NCBI RefSeq assembly: GCF_018729455.1
Contig: NZ_JAHHZF010000004.1
Span: 1 to 64,000, forward strand
Source: Prosthecodimorpha staleyi
Lineage (GTDB): Bacteria; Pseudomonadota; Alphaproteobacteria; Rhizobiales; Ancalomicrobiaceae
Direction of reading: 5' to 3'
Length of the DNA: 64,000 bases
The notes below the pieces were generated by a model. It saw nothing but the letters and a program-made list of their open reading frames with translations, did not search any database and had not been told where the DNA came from. The position numbers and the translations under genes were made by a program. Of this stretch, positions 1 through 10,895 are shown piece by piece (within the stretch, counting starts at the first letter, position 1; the number at the start of each line of letters is the position of its first letter).

Positions 1-404
1 ACAAGATGCCCTCTCAGGCATCCCCGCAAGGACCACGCCGTCCACGTTTCTCTTTCTTCGATCCATCTTGTCAATGATCGCGACCAAGGATCAAACCTTC
101 GTCGATGCCAGAACCGGAGCCCTGGCTTGAAACTATCCGGCGAACGTCGTCGCGGGACCCACCGACAACTCCGTATTCGTCCCATCCGGGACCCGGAGGC
201 AACCGATCCACTCCGTCTTACTCGGAGCCGATCGTTTCGCCTTCGAAGGAGAACCGGGGCAGCGCTCAGTGGTGCGCCCCGCGTCGGTGGCGGTTATCTA
301 TGCGAAGCCCCGGACCCACGCAAGCCCCTTTTTTTGAAAAAATTCGCTGCATCGCGATGGACATGGCAGAACCCGAGGCAATCCGCCGGAAATTCGGTCG
401 TGGA
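1..404. other. Non-coding left edge of the window
   Basis: No convincing gene is visible in these 404 bases. Short open frames exist on both strands but lack a ribosome-binding site and look like random GC-rich frames. The first 71 bases contain an 8-bp inverted repeat (positions 1-8 with 64-71) and a 6-bp one (5-10 with 17-22), so they could be the edge of a structured RNA lying mostly to the left. A run of seven T followed by G and six A lies near 331-344. Confidence 0.5.
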
Positions 405-2456
405 TCAGCCGCCGAGCTGACGGACCAGTCGGGCGAGGTCCTGGCGTAGGGTCTGCAGGCCGGTCTGGGCGGCGTCGCGTTCCTTTTCGAGCCGGCTCAT
501 CTCCGCCTCCTGGCGCTTCAGGCGGTCCTGATAGGTGCGTGCAAGTTCGCCGTTGCGATCGACTGCCGCGAGATTGCCGCGCACCCGCTCCTGGTCCTCC
601 CGGATCCGCCCAATCGCCTCGTCGACGCGCTCGATCGTGCGCTCGAACTCCGCGGTGTCGCGGCGCACCTGGGCGATGCGGCGCAACGGCTCACGCAAGG
701 CCGGCTCGATCCGGTCCCCGCTGGAGACGACTTCGGCGACGACCGCGTCGGGCGTTTCCAGGATGGACCAGCGTTCCCGGTCGACGATGGTCTCGGTCAC
801 GGTCACGCTGCGGCTCTCACCGGCCGCAAGATCGGCGCCGATACGCGCGCGCCGCCCGTCGCGGCCGACCAGATTGCCATCGGTCGTCACGGTCCAACCG
901 GGATTGGCGACATGCTCGATCGACAGGCTGCGCGGGCCGGCCGGGTCGCCGGTCAGGGCATAGACCGTCCGCTTCTGCCGGCCGTACTCGACGATCAGAA
1001 CGCCGTTCTCGACCTTCACGGTCTTCATCGCCCGGCTGTCCTTCACGTCACTGGACACGCCGATCTTCGCGTCGAGCGCATAGGCCATGGTGCGCTCCTC
1101 GCCGGGTGCCGCACCGGCGAATTCCGCATCGCCGACGAAGCCGACGCCGGACCGGGTCGCCTCCGCCCCCTCGTAGACGGTGACGATGCCGCCCGGCAAC
1201 GTCACCGCGCTGTCGTTCTTGATGCGCACGGCCGCGATCGGGTGCCGGTCGTTGACGCCGGCCTGAAAGACGGAAACCCGCGTCGCCGTGGCGGCGCCAT
1301 CGAAGAAGGGCAGCGTCAGCGACCGGCCGACGGCCAGATCGACCGGTCCCGGCAGGGCGAAGCTGGCCGCCGCGAGGGTCTCGACCGCCGCCACGTCGAC
1401 GCCGCTGGCGACCGGGGGCGGTTCGGCGAGGTCCAACGATGCGGGGGCGGGCGCCGCCAGGGCCAGGGCCGGACGGGCGTCCATCTCGGCCCGACCGGCA
1501 AAGGCGGCCGGCTTCTTGGCCATGACGCCGCCGGCAAGCGGAGACGGCGGCGCGACCGGGCGTGGCGCCGCGACGCCACGATCCATGTCGGGCCGCAGCC
1601 GCTGGCCGACGCGCAGCGGGCTTTCCGGCCGCGGCACGCTGACGCTCTCATAGAGATTCTGGCGCAAGGCGACCGGCGTGCCGGACGAGAGGGTCAGCCC
1701 GACGCCCTTCCAGTCGAGCCCGGTGCGGTTCTCCAGCACGGCCCAGCCCTGGAACCGCGCGCTCGCCTGCCCCGCCGGCAGCACGACGCGCCAGGTCGGT
1801 TTCCAGACCGGTGCGGCGACCACATAAGTGACCAGGGCGCGCGTCTCGGCGGATGCCTCGACGGTGACGGCGATGCGCCGCTTGTCGGCGGCGCGGTCGG
1901 CCGCCACCGCCTTCAGGGCCGCCTTGAGAGCGCCGCGCATCCGATCATCGGCGATCGCCACCCGGGTCGCCTCGTCGATCTCGACATGCTCGATGGCGTC
2001 GTCGTCGGTCGCCAGCGCCAATCGGGCGCGGCGGCCCTGAGCCTGGCCGCCGTCGACCGCCTCGACCCCGATCACCAAGCCGGCCAGATTGCGGTCGCTG
2101 CGCCGGATCTCGACGCGAACCCCCTTGAGAGCGGCGAGCAGCGTGACGGAATTCTCCAGGTCGGCCGGCTTCAGGGGCAGCCCTGCGAAGGTATCGCCGA
2201 GCCGTTCGCGGCCGGGCAGATCGACCGAGAGGATGCGCAGGTCGCGGCCCTGGACGACGAGGCTCTTCAGGATGTCGTCGACCTGGGCGAGCGGGGCGTC
2301 GAACTCGATCACGGTCCGCCCGGCGACCGCAACCGTCCCGGCGATCTCGGCCAGGCCGCCGGAGGACAGCTTGACGGTTTCGGGCCGGAATTCCGCCGCC
2401 ACGGCCGGCCCGGCGGCGATCAGACCGACCAGGCTCGAGACCAGCGCTTTCGACAT
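405..2456 (-). CDS. DUF4139 / mucoidy-inhibitor-like exported protein
   Basis: This is a 683-residue protein with an N-terminal signal peptide (cleavage expected after the AVAA sequence near residue 20). It has a DUF4140-like N-terminal region, a DUF4139-type beta-rich C-terminal half and a long charged coiled coil over the last roughly 90 residues. A low-complexity Pro/Ala segment near residues 290-350 links the halves. Family members are exported or periplasmic and of unknown biochemical role; some are called MuiA-like. I chose the ATG at 2456 because a GGGAGA sequence lies just upstream and it opens directly into the signal peptide. A 15-residue upstream extension would hide that signal. 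The gene follows the VWA gene on the same strand after a 311-base gap. Confidence 0.8.
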   Translation of the reverse strand: MSKALVSSLVGLIAAGPAVAAEFRPETVKLSSGGLAEIAGTVAVAGRTVIEFDAPLAQVDDILKSLVVQGRDLRILSVDLPGRERLGDTFAGLPLKPADLENSVTLLAALKGVRVEIRRSDRNLAGLVIGVEAVDGGQAQGRRARLALATDDDAIEHVEIDEATRVAIADDRMRGALKAALKAVAADRAADKRRIAVTVEASAETRALVTYVVAAPVWKPTWRVVLPAGQASARFQGWAVLENRTGLDWKGVGLTLSSGTPVALRQNLYESVSVPRPESPLRVGQRLRPDMDRGVAAPRPVAPPSPLAGGVMAKKPAAFAGRAEMDARPALALAAPAPASLDLAEPPPVASGVDVAAVETLAAASFALPGPVDLAVGRSLTLPFFDGAATATRVSVFQAGVNDRHPIAAVRIKNDSAVTLPGGIVTVYEGAEATRSGVGFVGDAEFAGAAPGEERTMAYALDAKIGVSSDVKDSRAMKTVKVENGVLIVEYGRQKRTVYALTGDPAGPRSLSIEHVANPGWTVTTDGNLVGRDGRRARIGADLAAGESRSVTVTETIVDRERWSILETPDAVVAEVVSSGDRIEPALREPLRRIAQVRRDTAEFERTIERVDEAIGRIREDQERVRGNLAAVDRNGELARTYQDRLKRQEAEMSRLEKERDAAQTGLQTLRQDLARLVRQLGG

Positions 2457-2767
2457 GGGGTTCTCCCTCGTTGCTTTCCGCACGCCCGGCGACGATCTCA
2501 CGGGAGGATCGCGCCGGAACCGTGGCGACGGGCAAGCGGAAGAGCGGCTCTAGCGGTCGCAGGCTTCGGTGACGCCGTCATGGCACCCGACTGGCCACAG
2601 GCCGGCACGATGCCGAGCCTGGCGAGGGCCGGCGGTCCGCCCCGATCGGGTTTCCGCCCCGGTCGGTCTCCCACCCGGACCGACTTTTCGCACCGCCCGG
2701 CGGTCCGCCCGGGCCGGAGCCCTCCGGTCGTAGGCCGGCACCGTCCCGGCGTCCGGATGGCGCGCGC
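2457..2767. other. Intergenic gap between the VWA and DUF4139 genes
   Basis: These 311 bases separate two minus-strand genes. I see no credible coding frame. The segment is very GC-rich, with several imperfect C/G inverted repeats but no T-tract that would make a terminator. It presumably holds the promoter of the DUF4139 gene, but I cannot point to -35 and -10 boxes. Confidence 0.4.
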
Positions 2768-4453
2768 TCAGTCGAGCGACTGCTCGATCCGCTCGCCGGC
2801 AGTGACGGTGAAGCGAACCTCGCTCGTGTTCGTGCCGCGGGTCACGATCGCCACATAGTCGCCGGCCGGCATGGCCTTCTCGAAGGTCTCGGCGAAGACG
2901 GTGTCGAGGAGCTTGCGCTGGCCGGAGATCGACTTGCGGGCGGCCGCGATCTCGATCTTGGACGCACCGGAGGCGGTCAGGGCCGCGAAGCCGGCTTGGA
3001 GATCGAAGGTGACCTTGATCGGCTCGCCGGCGCCGATTTCGACGATCCGGCTCTTCTCGGCGAGGCCCGCCCGGGCGATCACCTCGTAGGTGCCGGACGG
3101 CAGATCGAAGGCCGACAGGGTGTCGTACTGGGTCGCGATCCAGCGGCCGGGCGCCGTCGCCTCGCGCCGCGGCTCCCGCACCTCGACCACCAGCCCGGTC
3201 TCGACCGGCTCGTCGGCGGCGAAGACGGCATCGACCGTCAGGCGGCTGGAATCGAGGGCGAGCCCGAGATTGATGCTGTCGCCGGCGGCCAGCGCGAAGG
3301 CCTTCTTGGCCGATGCCGAACCCTTGGTCAGCGTCATTTCATAGGCGCCGGCCGGCAGCACGAAGCGCGGGACGGCATCGTATTGCGTGGCGATCCACTG
3401 GCCGGCCGAATCGCGCACTTCCCAGGCGACGCCCTCGGCCTTGGCGCCGGAGCCGACGATGCGGCCCTCGCTGGTGACCGTGCCGGCATCGAGCACGACA
3501 TCGACGTCGGTGATGCCGTCGCGCCGGACGGTCACGGGCAGGTCGCGGGTGACGGCGCCGAGCGTGACGCGCAGAACGTAGTCGCCCGGCTCCTGGCCGC
3601 GCGCCAGCCGCGCGCCATAGTCGGTCGACAGCCAGGCGCCGGCTTCGGCGCCCGATTTGGCGTGCAGGGCCCAGGCCAGCCCGGAATCGGTGACCGGGTC
3701 GGAGCCTACGGCGAGGCGGGCGATGGCGCGCAGGTTGTTGGCTGCCAGCGGGTCGGGCTCGGCCTGGACGGTCGGGGCCGGCTTCGGCGCGGCGGCCGGC
3801 GCACGGGTCGCGGCGACGGCGCGCGTCAGGGCGGTGGCGAGGCCGTCGGCATTGGCGGCGTCGAGATAGACCCCGCCGGTCGCCCCTGCGATGCAGGCGA
3901 GCTGCCGCTTGGCGACCGGGTCGGCCACGTCGAAGCCGATGACATGGGCGACCAACCCGATATCGGCGCGCTTCAGTTCGGCCGCGACCGCACAGGGGTC
4001 GGCATTGCAGGTCTCCAGGCCGTCGGACACCAGGATGACGTTGGCGCGGGCCTCGCCGCCCTTCAGCGCGGCCGCGGCCTGACGCAGGCTGTCGGCGATC
4101 GGGGTGCGGCCCTTCGGCTCGACTCCGGCGACAGCGGCGCGGATCCGATCGGGATCGAGCGGCGACAGCGGCACGACGGTCTCGATGTCGCGGCACTCGC
4201 CCTTGCTGCGATGGCCGTAGACCATCAGGCCGACGCGGTCGCCGGGCTTGAACTGGCCGAGAATGGTGCCGACCGCGGTGCGCGCGCCGGCGATCTTGGT
4301 CCGGCCGTCGACCAGCCCCCACATCGAGCCGGAGGCGTCGAGGATCAGCATGGTGTCGGTGCCCTGCGGCTGCGCCGCGGCGGGCGTCGCGACGACCGGC
4401 AAGGCGGCGGAAAGCAGGGCAGGCAGGAGAAGCGTGGCGGCGGCGCGGGTCAT
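2768..4453 (-). CDS. Exported VWA-domain protein with tandem beta-domain repeats
   Basis: The protein has 561 residues. A signal peptide ends near residue 28 (PAAAQP). A von Willebrand A domain follows with a full MIDAS set: DASGSM at residues 39-44, a threonine in the KGRTPIADSL stretch and an aspartate in VSDGLETC. Such domains bind divalent metal and mediate protein contacts. The C-terminal half holds repeated beta-sandwich-like units: two contain the shared phrase WIATQYD followed by F-L-P-(A/S)-G-(A/T)-Y-E, and a third, more diverged unit has AWLSTDYGARLA. The start ATG at 4453 follows GAGGGG. It is probably periplasmic; the ligand is unknown. Confidence 0.85.
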   Translation of the reverse strand: MTRAAATLLLPALLSAALPVVATPAAAQPQGTDTMLILDASGSMWGLVDGRTKIAGARTAVGTILGQFKPGDRVGLMVYGHRSKGECRDIETVVPLSPLDPDRIRAAVAGVEPKGRTPIADSLRQAAAALKGGEARANVILVSDGLETCNADPCAVAAELKRADIGLVAHVIGFDVADPVAKRQLACIAGATGGVYLDAANADGLATALTRAVAATRAPAAAPKPAPTVQAEPDPLAANNLRAIARLAVGSDPVTDSGLAWALHAKSGAEAGAWLSTDYGARLARGQEPGDYVLRVTLGAVTRDLPVTVRRDGITDVDVVLDAGTVTSEGRIVGSGAKAEGVAWEVRDSAGQWIATQYDAVPRFVLPAGAYEMTLTKGSASAKKAFALAAGDSINLGLALDSSRLTVDAVFAADEPVETGLVVEVREPRREATAPGRWIATQYDTLSAFDLPSGTYEVIARAGLAEKSRIVEIGAGEPIKVTFDLQAGFAALTASGASKIEIAAARKSISGQRKLLDTVFAETFEKAMPAGDYVAIVTRGTNTSEVRFTVTAGERIEQSLD

Positions 4454-4466
4454 GGGGGCCCCTCGA

Positions 4467-4485
4467 TGTTGCGTTGGATGCAACA
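4467..4485. repeat. Inverted repeat upstream of the VWA gene
   Basis: TGTTGC (4467-4472) and GCAACA (4480-4485) form a perfect 6-bp inverted repeat around 7 bases, ending 14 bases before the VWA start codon. It could be an operator half-site pair or a small leader hairpin next to the ribosome-binding site. Confidence 0.35.
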
Positions 4486-4649
4486 ATCGCGAAACCTGCC
4501 TGAAGCCTGCGTGAACGTTTTTCTACGGAGGGATGACCGCTGCCGGAAACCGGTCGATCCCGCACGGATTGACGGTACGTCGCACGGGGTCAGCCCCTGC
4601 TACCGGTACAAACCGTTCCCCATGTGTCGAGGCTGGACAAAGGGAAAAC

Positions 4650-4725
4650 TGGTGCCGCAGAAGGGACTCGAACCCCCGACCCCATCATTACGAATGACGT
4701 GCTCTACCAGCTGAGCTACTGCGGC
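4650..4725 (-). tRNA. tRNA-Thr (anticodon CGU)
   Basis: Read on the minus strand from 4725, the 76 bases fold as a standard cloverleaf. The acceptor arm is GCCGCAG paired with CTGCGGC. The D arm is GCTC/GAGC. The anticodon stem is CGTCA/TGATG with loop TTCGTAA, giving anticodon CGT for codon ACG. The T arm contains GGTTCGAGTCC. The 3' CCA is encoded in the DNA (4650-4652). It stands alone, not in an array. Confidence 0.97.
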
Positions 4726-4941
4726 GACCGGTGCGGCTAGATAGACGCAAAGTGCGCGGCTGGCAAGGCTGGAAACGACGGTGCGATGCGGCTGGGCGTG
4801 ACGGGGCGGAAAATGCCGGAACGACTGGCTTTGGGCCAGGCCGCAGGACAGGGCCCGGCGGCGGATGCCCGACGCGAGGAGCCGGCATGGCCCGGTCCGA
4901 CGCCGCGTCGATCGGCGGGTCCCGCACGATCGACGGCAGGC

Positions 4942-5616
4942 CTATTCGGTGACCACGTAGATGTTGGTGATCATCTTCTCGGGCGCCGTGACGGTCGGAT
5001 CGGTCACGTATTCCTCGTAGACCTTCTTCATGTTCAGGCTCTTGGCGACCAGGAAATCGTCGATGCGGTTGTAGACCTCCTCGAGATCCTCGAAGGCGCC
5101 CTGGTGGACGAATTTCAGGGCCGGGCCGGCCGGGCTCTGGCCGACCTTCACGTCCTTGCCGGGCGCCTTGGCGGGCGCGGCCTCGATCGGCACCATGGCC
5201 TTGAACTGGAATTCCTCGTCGCCGGAATCGAGATACTCGATCATGGCCGATCCGGCGGCCTTCAGGTTGCCCTTGGCGATGGCGGCGAAGATCGCGTTGA
5301 CGGCATTGCCGATCCCCTCCTCGGCATCGTCCCAGGTCGACTTGCCGGTGACGAACAGCACGGGCCGGGCCGTCAGCGTCACGGATTCCGGCGGCGCCAG
5401 GGTGATGTCGCCATGCGCATCGGCCTTGCCGACATCGGCCGGCGACTGCATTTCCTTGCTCGTTTCCGGCGTCGCGGCGGGCGGCGGGGTCGGCGCCGGC
5501 GTGGATTGCCCGGAAGGAGGCGGCGTATCCGTCGTCGTTTGTGCGACGGCCGAACCACCGACGGACAGCGCGATCGCCACGGCGACAGCCGATACGGCGC
5601 GGAACGGACGAACCAT
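4942..5616 (-). CDS. Exported GyrI-like small-molecule-binding domain protein
   Basis: This is a 224-residue protein with a signal peptide (cleavage after SAVAQ near residue 26), a Pro/Thr-rich linker (about 27-55) and a C-terminal domain like the GyrI-like / AraC effector-binding fold. The fold is suggested by the LKAAGSAMIEYLDSG and EFQFKAMVPI strands and a terminal TNIYVVTE strand. Such domains bind small ligands. Here it is exported and has no DNA-binding part, so it may be a periplasmic binder; the ligand is unknown. Two in-frame ATGs lie 6 bases apart. I chose 5616 because GGGAG sits 6 bases before it, while the one at 5622 would abut the Shine-Dalgarno sequence. Confidence 0.7.
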   Translation of the reverse strand: MVRPFRAVSAVAVAIALSVGGSAVAQTTTDTPPPSGQSTPAPTPPPAATPETSKEMQSPADVGKADAHGDITLAPPESVTLTARPVLFVTGKSTWDDAEEGIGNAVNAIFAAIAKGNLKAAGSAMIEYLDSGDEEFQFKAMVPIEAAPAKAPGKDVKVGQSPAGPALKFVHQGAFEDLEEVYNRIDDFLVAKSLNMKKVYEEYVTDPTVTAPEKMITNIYVVTE

Positions 5617-5727
5617 GATCATCTCCCTCGGGCAGCTCGGTCCCGATCCTTGAGCCTAGACCGGATCGTGGACGATTCGAAGACATCGGCCGCACGCCTC
5701 ACTCAGAGGCCGCCGCACGTCCCTGCG

Positions 5728-6387
5728 TCAACCGCGATTTGGCACGAGAGCGAGGGGCTTGGCCAGCGCGGCCGGATGGTCGGGTCCGACGGCCGCAATC
5801 CGTTGCACGATCTTGGCGCCACCGCCGGAACAGAAGCGGCCGGCCAGTTCGCCCTGCTCGTAGGCGACCACGATCAGCCCGGCGGCGAGGACCGGGGCCA
5901 GCAACTCGTTCGGTTGCAGATGGAATTCCGTCCGCTGCGGGCGGCCGTGCCGCTCTTGGCCGCGGGCGAAGGTCTCGTAGATCAGCATTCCGTCCGCGGC
6001 GACGGCCGCCACGATCGCCGGGAACAGCGGCCGCCAGAGATAGTTGGTGACCAGCACCGCTTCAAACCGGCGATCACCGAGAGGCCAGGGACCGGCCTCG
6101 ATGTCGGCGATCACGGTTTCGACACCGGCGTCGTCGGCAAAGGCCGCCAGACCGGTCGGATCGCGATCGACCGCCACCACGGCGAGGCCGAGGCTGCGCG
6201 CCAGACGGACATGCCGGCCGGTCCCGCAGGCGAGGTCGAGCACGGTGCCGCCCGGCCGGACCGCCGGCAGGAAACGGGCCGCCCAGTCGGACGGCGCCTG
6301 CGGCGCGTGGTAGGGCTTGGCGTCGGGGACCGGCATGATCGGCGCTTTCAGGCTTTCCGGCTGGCAATCCGGGGCATCTTTCGCCAT
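5728..6387 (-). CDS. Class I SAM-dependent methyltransferase
   Basis: This 219-residue protein has the glycine-rich SAM-binding motif I (TVLDLACGTGRHVR, about residues 48-61), an acidic motif II ending strand 2 (VVAVDRD) and a motif near VIADIEAGPWPL. The C-terminal strand carries YETFARGQERHGRP, which resembles tellurite-resistance TehB-like and related small-molecule methyltransferases. The substrate cannot be deduced. It is divergent from dapF with only 38 bases between start codons, so the two promoters must overlap or one must lie inside a neighbour. Confidence 0.8.
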   Translation of the reverse strand: MAKDAPDCQPESLKAPIMPVPDAKPYHAPQAPSDWAARFLPAVRPGGTVLDLACGTGRHVRLARSLGLAVVAVDRDPTGLAAFADDAGVETVIADIEAGPWPLGDRRFEAVLVTNYLWRPLFPAIVAAVAADGMLIYETFARGQERHGRPQRTEFHLQPNELLAPVLAAGLIVVAYEQGELAGRFCSGGGAKIVQRIAAVGPDHPAALAKPLALVPNRG

Positions 6388-6425
6388 ATAGACGGTGATC
6401 TCAAGAGCATCAGGACCCGGCGCGC

Positions 6426-7321
6426 ATGTCCGCGACCTTCCGCTTTCGCAAGATGAACGGCCTCGGCAACGATTTCCTCGTGTTCGACGCGCGGCGCGAC
6501 CCCGTGCGCCTGACCGCGGACGAGATCCTGCGCCTCGCCGACCGCAAGACCGGGATCGGCTTCGATCAGATGATCACCCTGGAGCCGTCGGGCGCCGGTG
6601 CCGATGCCTTCATGCGCATCCACAATGCCGACAGCTCCGAGGTCTCGGCCTGCGGCAACGCCACGCGCTGCGTCGGCTGGCTCCTGATGCAGGAGAAGGG
6701 CAGCGCGGCGGCGAGCATCGAGACCCGCGCCGGGCTGCTCTATGCCTCCGATGCGGGCGAGCCGGAACTGATCACCGTCGACATGGGCGAGCCGAAGTTC
6801 GACTGGCGCGACATCCCGCTCGCCGAGGAGTTCCGCGACACCCGCGCGATCGAACTGCAGATCGGGCCGATCGATGCGCCGATCCTGCATTCGCCGGCGG
6901 TCGTCAACATGGGCAACCCGCACGCGATCTTCTGGGTCGACGACGTGGAGGCCTACGATCTGGCGAAGCTCGGGCCGATGCTCGAACATCACCCGATCTT
7001 CCCCGAGCGCGCCAACATCTCGCTCGCCCAGGTGACCGGCCCGGACTCGCTGATCCTGAAGGTCTGGGAGCGCGGCGCGGGATTGACGCGCGCCTGCGGC
7101 ACCGGCGCCTGCGCGGCGGCGGTGGCGGCGGCGCGGACCCGGCGCACCGGCCGGCGCGTGCGCGTGACCCTGCCGGGCGGCGATCTGGTCATCACCTGGC
7201 GCGAGAGCGACAACCACGTGATGATGACCGGGCCGGTCGAGACCGACTTCACCGGCACGATCGACCGCGACACGCTCGCCGTCACCCTCGATCCGCCCGC
7301 CTCGGTCCGGGGAGCGGCGGA

Positions 7322-7325
<4 letters not shown>
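6426..7325 (+). CDS. dapF: Diaminopimelate epimerase
   Basis: DapF converts LL- to meso-diaminopimelate for lysine and peptidoglycan synthesis in the cytoplasm. The 299-residue length is normal. Both active-site cysteines are present: C76 in [15 protein letters not shown] and C224 in [12 protein letters not shown]. The N-terminal [15 protein letters not shown] is the family signature. The stop codon overlaps the GTG start of mtaB by four bases (GTGA), so the two are translationally coupled. This dapF-mtaB-ftsY order is common in Hyphomicrobiales. Confidence 0.97.
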
Positions 7326-8605
<1,280 letters not shown>

Positions 8606-8648
8606 GCGGGGCCGCGCAATCGATCGAGGCCGGGGAGTTCGGGGCACC

Positions 8649-9758
8649 ATGAGTGACGACAAGGCGAAGCCCGGCTTCTGGAAGCGCATGTTCGGCGGCG
8701 GCCCCGAGCCGGTGGCGGCCCCGACCGCGCCGATCGAACCCGCCCCCACGGAAGCGGCGCCGGTCCCCGTTGCGATCGAGCAAGCATCCGCCCCCTCCCC
8801 CGCGGCCCCGGAGCCGGCGGCCGTTGCCGACGGGCCGAAGCCGTCCTGGTGGTCGAAGCTCAAATCGGGGCTGGCGCGCACCTCGTCGTCGCTGACCACC
8901 GGCATCACGGCGATCTTCACCAAGCGCAAGCTCGATGCGGCCACGCTCGAAGAGCTCGAGGACGTGCTGATCCAGGCCGATCTCGGCCTCGATACGGCGA
9001 TGCGGATCACCGAGACCCTGCGCCGGGACCGCTTCGACAAGGAGATCTCCGACGAGGAGGTCCGTGCGGTGCTGGCCGCCGAGGTCGAGAAGGTGCTGGC
9101 GCCGCATGCGGTGCCGCTGACCATCGACCCGGCGAAGAAACCGCATGTCGTGCTGGTCGTCGGCGTCAACGGCACCGGCAAGACGACCACGATCGGCAAG
9201 CTGTCCGCGGAGCTGACCCGCGCCGGCCGGTCCGTGATCCTCTGCGCCGGCGATACGTTCCGCGCGGCGGCAATCGACCAGCTGCGCATCTGGGGCGGCC
9301 GCGTCGGTGCGCCCGTGATCGCCCGCGAGCCCGGGGCGGATGCGGCCGGCCTCGCCTTCGATGCCTTGAAGCAGGCCCGCGACGAGGGCCGCGATGTCCT
9401 GATCATCGACACCGCCGGTCGCCTGCAAAACAAGGCCGAGCTGATGGCCGAGTTGGAGAAGATCGTCCGCGTCCTCAAGAAGCAGGACCCGGAGGCGCCG
9501 CATTCGGTGCTGCTGACCCTCGACGCGACCACGGGCCAGAATGCGCTCAATCAGGTCGAGATCTTCGGCCGGGTGGCGGGCGTCACCGGCTTGGTCATGA
9601 CCAAGCTGGACGGGACCGCCCGCGGCGGCATCCTGGTCGCCATCGCGGCGAAGTTCAAACTGCCGATCCACTATATCGGCGTCGGCGAGGGCATCGACGA
9701 TTTGGAACCCTTCGACGCCGCCGATTTCGCCAAGGCGATCGCCGGGCTCGAGCGCTGA
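8649..9758 (+). CDS. ftsY: Signal recognition particle receptor FtsY
   Basis: FtsY is the membrane-associated GTPase that receives SRP-ribosome complexes for co-translational insertion. It has 369 residues. An acidic, Pro/Ala-rich N-terminal segment (about 20-65) is followed by the NG domain. The G-motifs are GVNGTGKTTT (172-181), DTFRAAA (202-208), DTAGRLQ (254-260) and TKLDGTARGG (318-327). It lies 43 bases after mtaB on the same strand and is probably cotranscribed. Its stop is only 13 bases from the end of the convergent glycosyltransferase-like gene, with no terminator between them. Confidence 0.97.
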   Translation: MSDDKAKPGFWKRMFGGGPEPVAAPTAPIEPAPTEAAPVPVAIEQASAPSPAAPEPAAVADGPKPSWWSKLKSGLARTSSSLTTGITAIFTKRKLDAATLEELEDVLIQADLGLDTAMRITETLRRDRFDKEISDEEVRAVLAAEVEKVLAPHAVPLTIDPAKKPHVVLVVGVNGTGKTTTIGKLSAELTRAGRSVILCAGDTFRAAAIDQLRIWGGRVGAPVIAREPGADAAGLAFDALKQARDEGRDVLIIDTAGRLQNKAELMAELEKIVRVLKKQDPEAPHSVLLTLDATTGQNALNQVEIFGRVAGVTGLVMTKLDGTARGGILVAIAAKFKLPIHYIGVGEGIDDLEPFDAADFAKAIAGLER

Positions 9759-9771
9759 CCGGCGCCACCAG

Positions 9772-10839
9772 TCAGCGGGTTTTGGCCGACGCCTCTGCCC
9801 GCTTCAGTTGACGATACGACTTGCGCACATGGGCCGCCAATTGGCGCTCGATCTCAAGCCGCCCATGATCGGCGGCGAGACGCGCCACCCGATCCGCGTT
9901 GGACGTTCCGGCAAGCTGCATCCATCGATCGAGATGCGGCTCCAGTCGGTAGCGATCGAGAAAATCCTCGTCGGTGGTCGCCGCGAAGCGAACGCCGTCG
10001 GCATAGCGGCTCATAATCTCCTCGACCACCGCGTCCGGCGTCAGGCGCCGCTCCGTGCAGCGCCCCGAGAAATTGTACCGGGCCGCCCGGTCCCGGTTCT
10101 CAGGCGTCAGGTAGCCGGGGCCGCCGAAATGGTCGTAGACATAGACCGGCGTATGGGCGATCAGCCCATACGGAATGGTCTTGCCGATCGAGACGACCAG
10201 ATCGGCCCCATGAATGTCGGCGGGCTCCACCATCCGCACCATGTCGCCGAAGCGGCCGAGATGGGTCAGGTCCGACACGCGGCCGAGGCGCGCCAGCATC
10301 GCCAGAAGGTCCGGGTCGCGATGGTTGGAGACGCAGAGGATGCGGCGCGGCCGATCGGGCCGGGGCCGCGGCGGCGCGGCGAAGGCCGCGGGAGCGGCGT
10401 TGTAGAAGACAGCGATCGGATGCCGGACGCCGGTCTCCCGCAGGCGCTCCGCGGTCAAGTCCGAATTGGCCAGCGACAGGTCGCCCAACGCGGCATCGAA
10501 AGCCCAGCCGCCGCTTTCCATGAAGCTGTGTCGCGACAGCCGCCCGAACAGGATGGCGGTGCGCGCCGTGGTCTCCGACCCGATCCGGTAGTCGAACAGT
10601 CCCGCCACCTGATGCTGAAAATAGACGAGGTCGAAGGCCAGCGGATCGGTCCGCTCGGGACGGGTCTCGATCGCGAGCCCAAGTTGCGCGCGGAACAGGC
10701 CGGCCATCGGATCGTCGGCGTGGTTGGCGAAGACCGTCACATCCGCGCCAGACCGGCGGAAATGGCGCGTGAACTCGAAGGCGACCATTTCGGAGCCGGC
10801 GATATCGGCGAGATGGTTCGTGCCGATCAGAACCTTCAC
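9772..10839 (-). CDS. Putative glycosyltransferase (GT-B-like)
   Basis: This 355-residue protein begins VKVLIGTNHLADIAGSEM, which looks like the glycine-containing first loop of GT4/GT-B enzymes. An IAVFYNAAP / RILCVSNHRDPD region resembles the linker to the second Rossmann domain. No full E-x7-E motif is obvious, so the assignment is tentative. GTG at 10839 is chosen because GGAG lies 7 bases upstream. The gene follows ccmB by 56 bases on the same strand, exactly where ccmC is often found in related genomes. A role in surface polysaccharide or glycoprotein synthesis is inference. Confidence 0.55.
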   Translation of the reverse strand: MKVLIGTNHLADIAGSEMVAFEFTRHFRRSGADVTVFANHADDPMAGLFRAQLGLAIETRPERTDPLAFDLVYFQHQVAGLFDYRIGSETTARTAILFGRLSRHSFMESGGWAFDAALGDLSLANSDLTAERLRETGVRHPIAVFYNAAPAAFAAPPRPRPDRPRRILCVSNHRDPDLLAMLARLGRVSDLTHLGRFGDMVRMVEPADIHGADLVVSIGKTIPYGLIAHTPVYVYDHFGGPGYLTPENRDRAARYNFSGRCTERRLTPDAVVEEIMSRYADGVRFAATTDEDFLDRYRLEPHLDRWMQLAGTSNADRVARLAADHGRLEIERQLAAHVRKSYRQLKRAEASAKTR

Positions 10840-10895
10840 GACGCTGCTCCGCCTCGACGGGGTTGCGGCAGAAAGGACGGTACCGACGGCATCGG

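Noticed and set aside
912-2858. 648-codon plus-strand frame opposite the DUF4139 gene
   Set aside because: It lacks a ribosome-binding site and any domain; the minus strand has a signal peptide and a recognisable family.
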